Below, piece after piece: positions 63,941 through 64,000 of a stretch of 64,000 bases of DNA (the first letter of the stretch is position 1; the number at the start of each line of letters is the position of its first letter). The DNA lies in NCBI RefSeq assembly GCF_902635505.1, contig NC_045426.1:362501138-362565137 (forward strand), in the 5' to 3' direction. Source of the DNA: Sarcophilus harrisii (Eukaryota; Chordata; Mammalia; Dasyuromorphia; Dasyuridae). Made by a program: the position numbers and the translations under genes. The notes under the pieces were generated by a model. It had not been told where the DNA came from. It saw only the letters and a program-made list of their open reading frames with translations, and made no database searches.

Positions 63941-64000
63941 TCCTGCAAGTTATAGAAAAAAGAAAAATTTTCAGAACAGCCAGATGAGGAAGTATGAGGA

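Larger units (their letters stand above)
63043..64000 (+). mobile_element. 5' part of a class II (betaretrovirus-like) endogenous retrovirus fossil, cut by the window end
   Basis: The 5' LTR is about 63043-63388 (TGTAGAGGG...TCTTCACA) with AATAAA at 63312-63317. The primer-binding site begins TTTGGCGCC at 63389, close to the lysine-type TGGCGCC start. The gag start at 63529 encodes MGQ, a myristoylation-type N-terminus, and matrix-like words resembling betaretroviral Gag. The element is broken and is interrupted by AT-rich palindromes at 63797-63940. Age cannot be judged without the 3' LTR. Confidence 0.7.

Overview
The window is mammalian nuclear DNA and almost certainly marsupial. It contains two spliced genes. 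Most of the rest is interspersed repeat: tRNA-headed SINEs whose conserved core reads like the Mar1-type SINEs of marsupials, 5'-truncated L1 3' ends of the marsupial kind, L2 and CR1/L3-like LINE remains, MIR/CORE-SINE pieces and several LTR-element fossils. The species cannot be fixed from the sequence alone.

Layout. 1-~5.0 kb: a minus-strand gammaretrovirus-like fossil with a SINE inserted. 5.5-7.5 kb: one good and one doubtful antisense LTR. 7.5-33.6 kb: repeat mosaic (SINEs, L1, L2, CR1-like, an unassigned family with GGAA-rich tails, microsatellites) without recognisable host genes; an antisense LTR lies at 31.9-32.5 kb. 33.66-37.34 kb: the complete RPL17 gene, seven exons, with a CpG-rich promoter and a C/D box snoRNA of the SNORD58 family in five of its six introns. 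37.3-39.1 kb: unremarkable spacer. 39.15-40.33 kb: a second CpG island, the probable promoter of C18orf32, whose 76-codon reading frame lies in two exons at 44.7 and 45.5 kb. 45.9-64 kb: gene-free repeat mosaic with a nested L1-in-L1, a solo-LTR-like insertion inside a CR1/L3 element, two related LTRs 5.4 kb apart, and at the right edge the 5' end of a betaretrovirus-like fossil interrupted by two AT-rich palindromes.

How the genes work together. RPL17 makes ribosomal protein uL22, and its introns carry snoRNAs predicted to guide 2'-O-methylation of 28S rRNA, so one transcription unit supplies both a ribosomal protein and rRNA-modification guides. C18orf32 follows in the same orientation about 7.4 kb after the RPL17 poly(A) signal (start codon), the same order as in human, where read-through transcripts are known. 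DYM, the next gene expected from human synteny, was not recognised in the remaining 18 kb.

The most interesting signal is the five-copy SNORD58 set: its guide segment is nearly invariant and its closing stems change in a compensated way. The nested L1s, the GGAA-tailed repeat family and the paired palindromes come next. I saw no CRISPR array, no prokaryotic system and no clearly new coding system.
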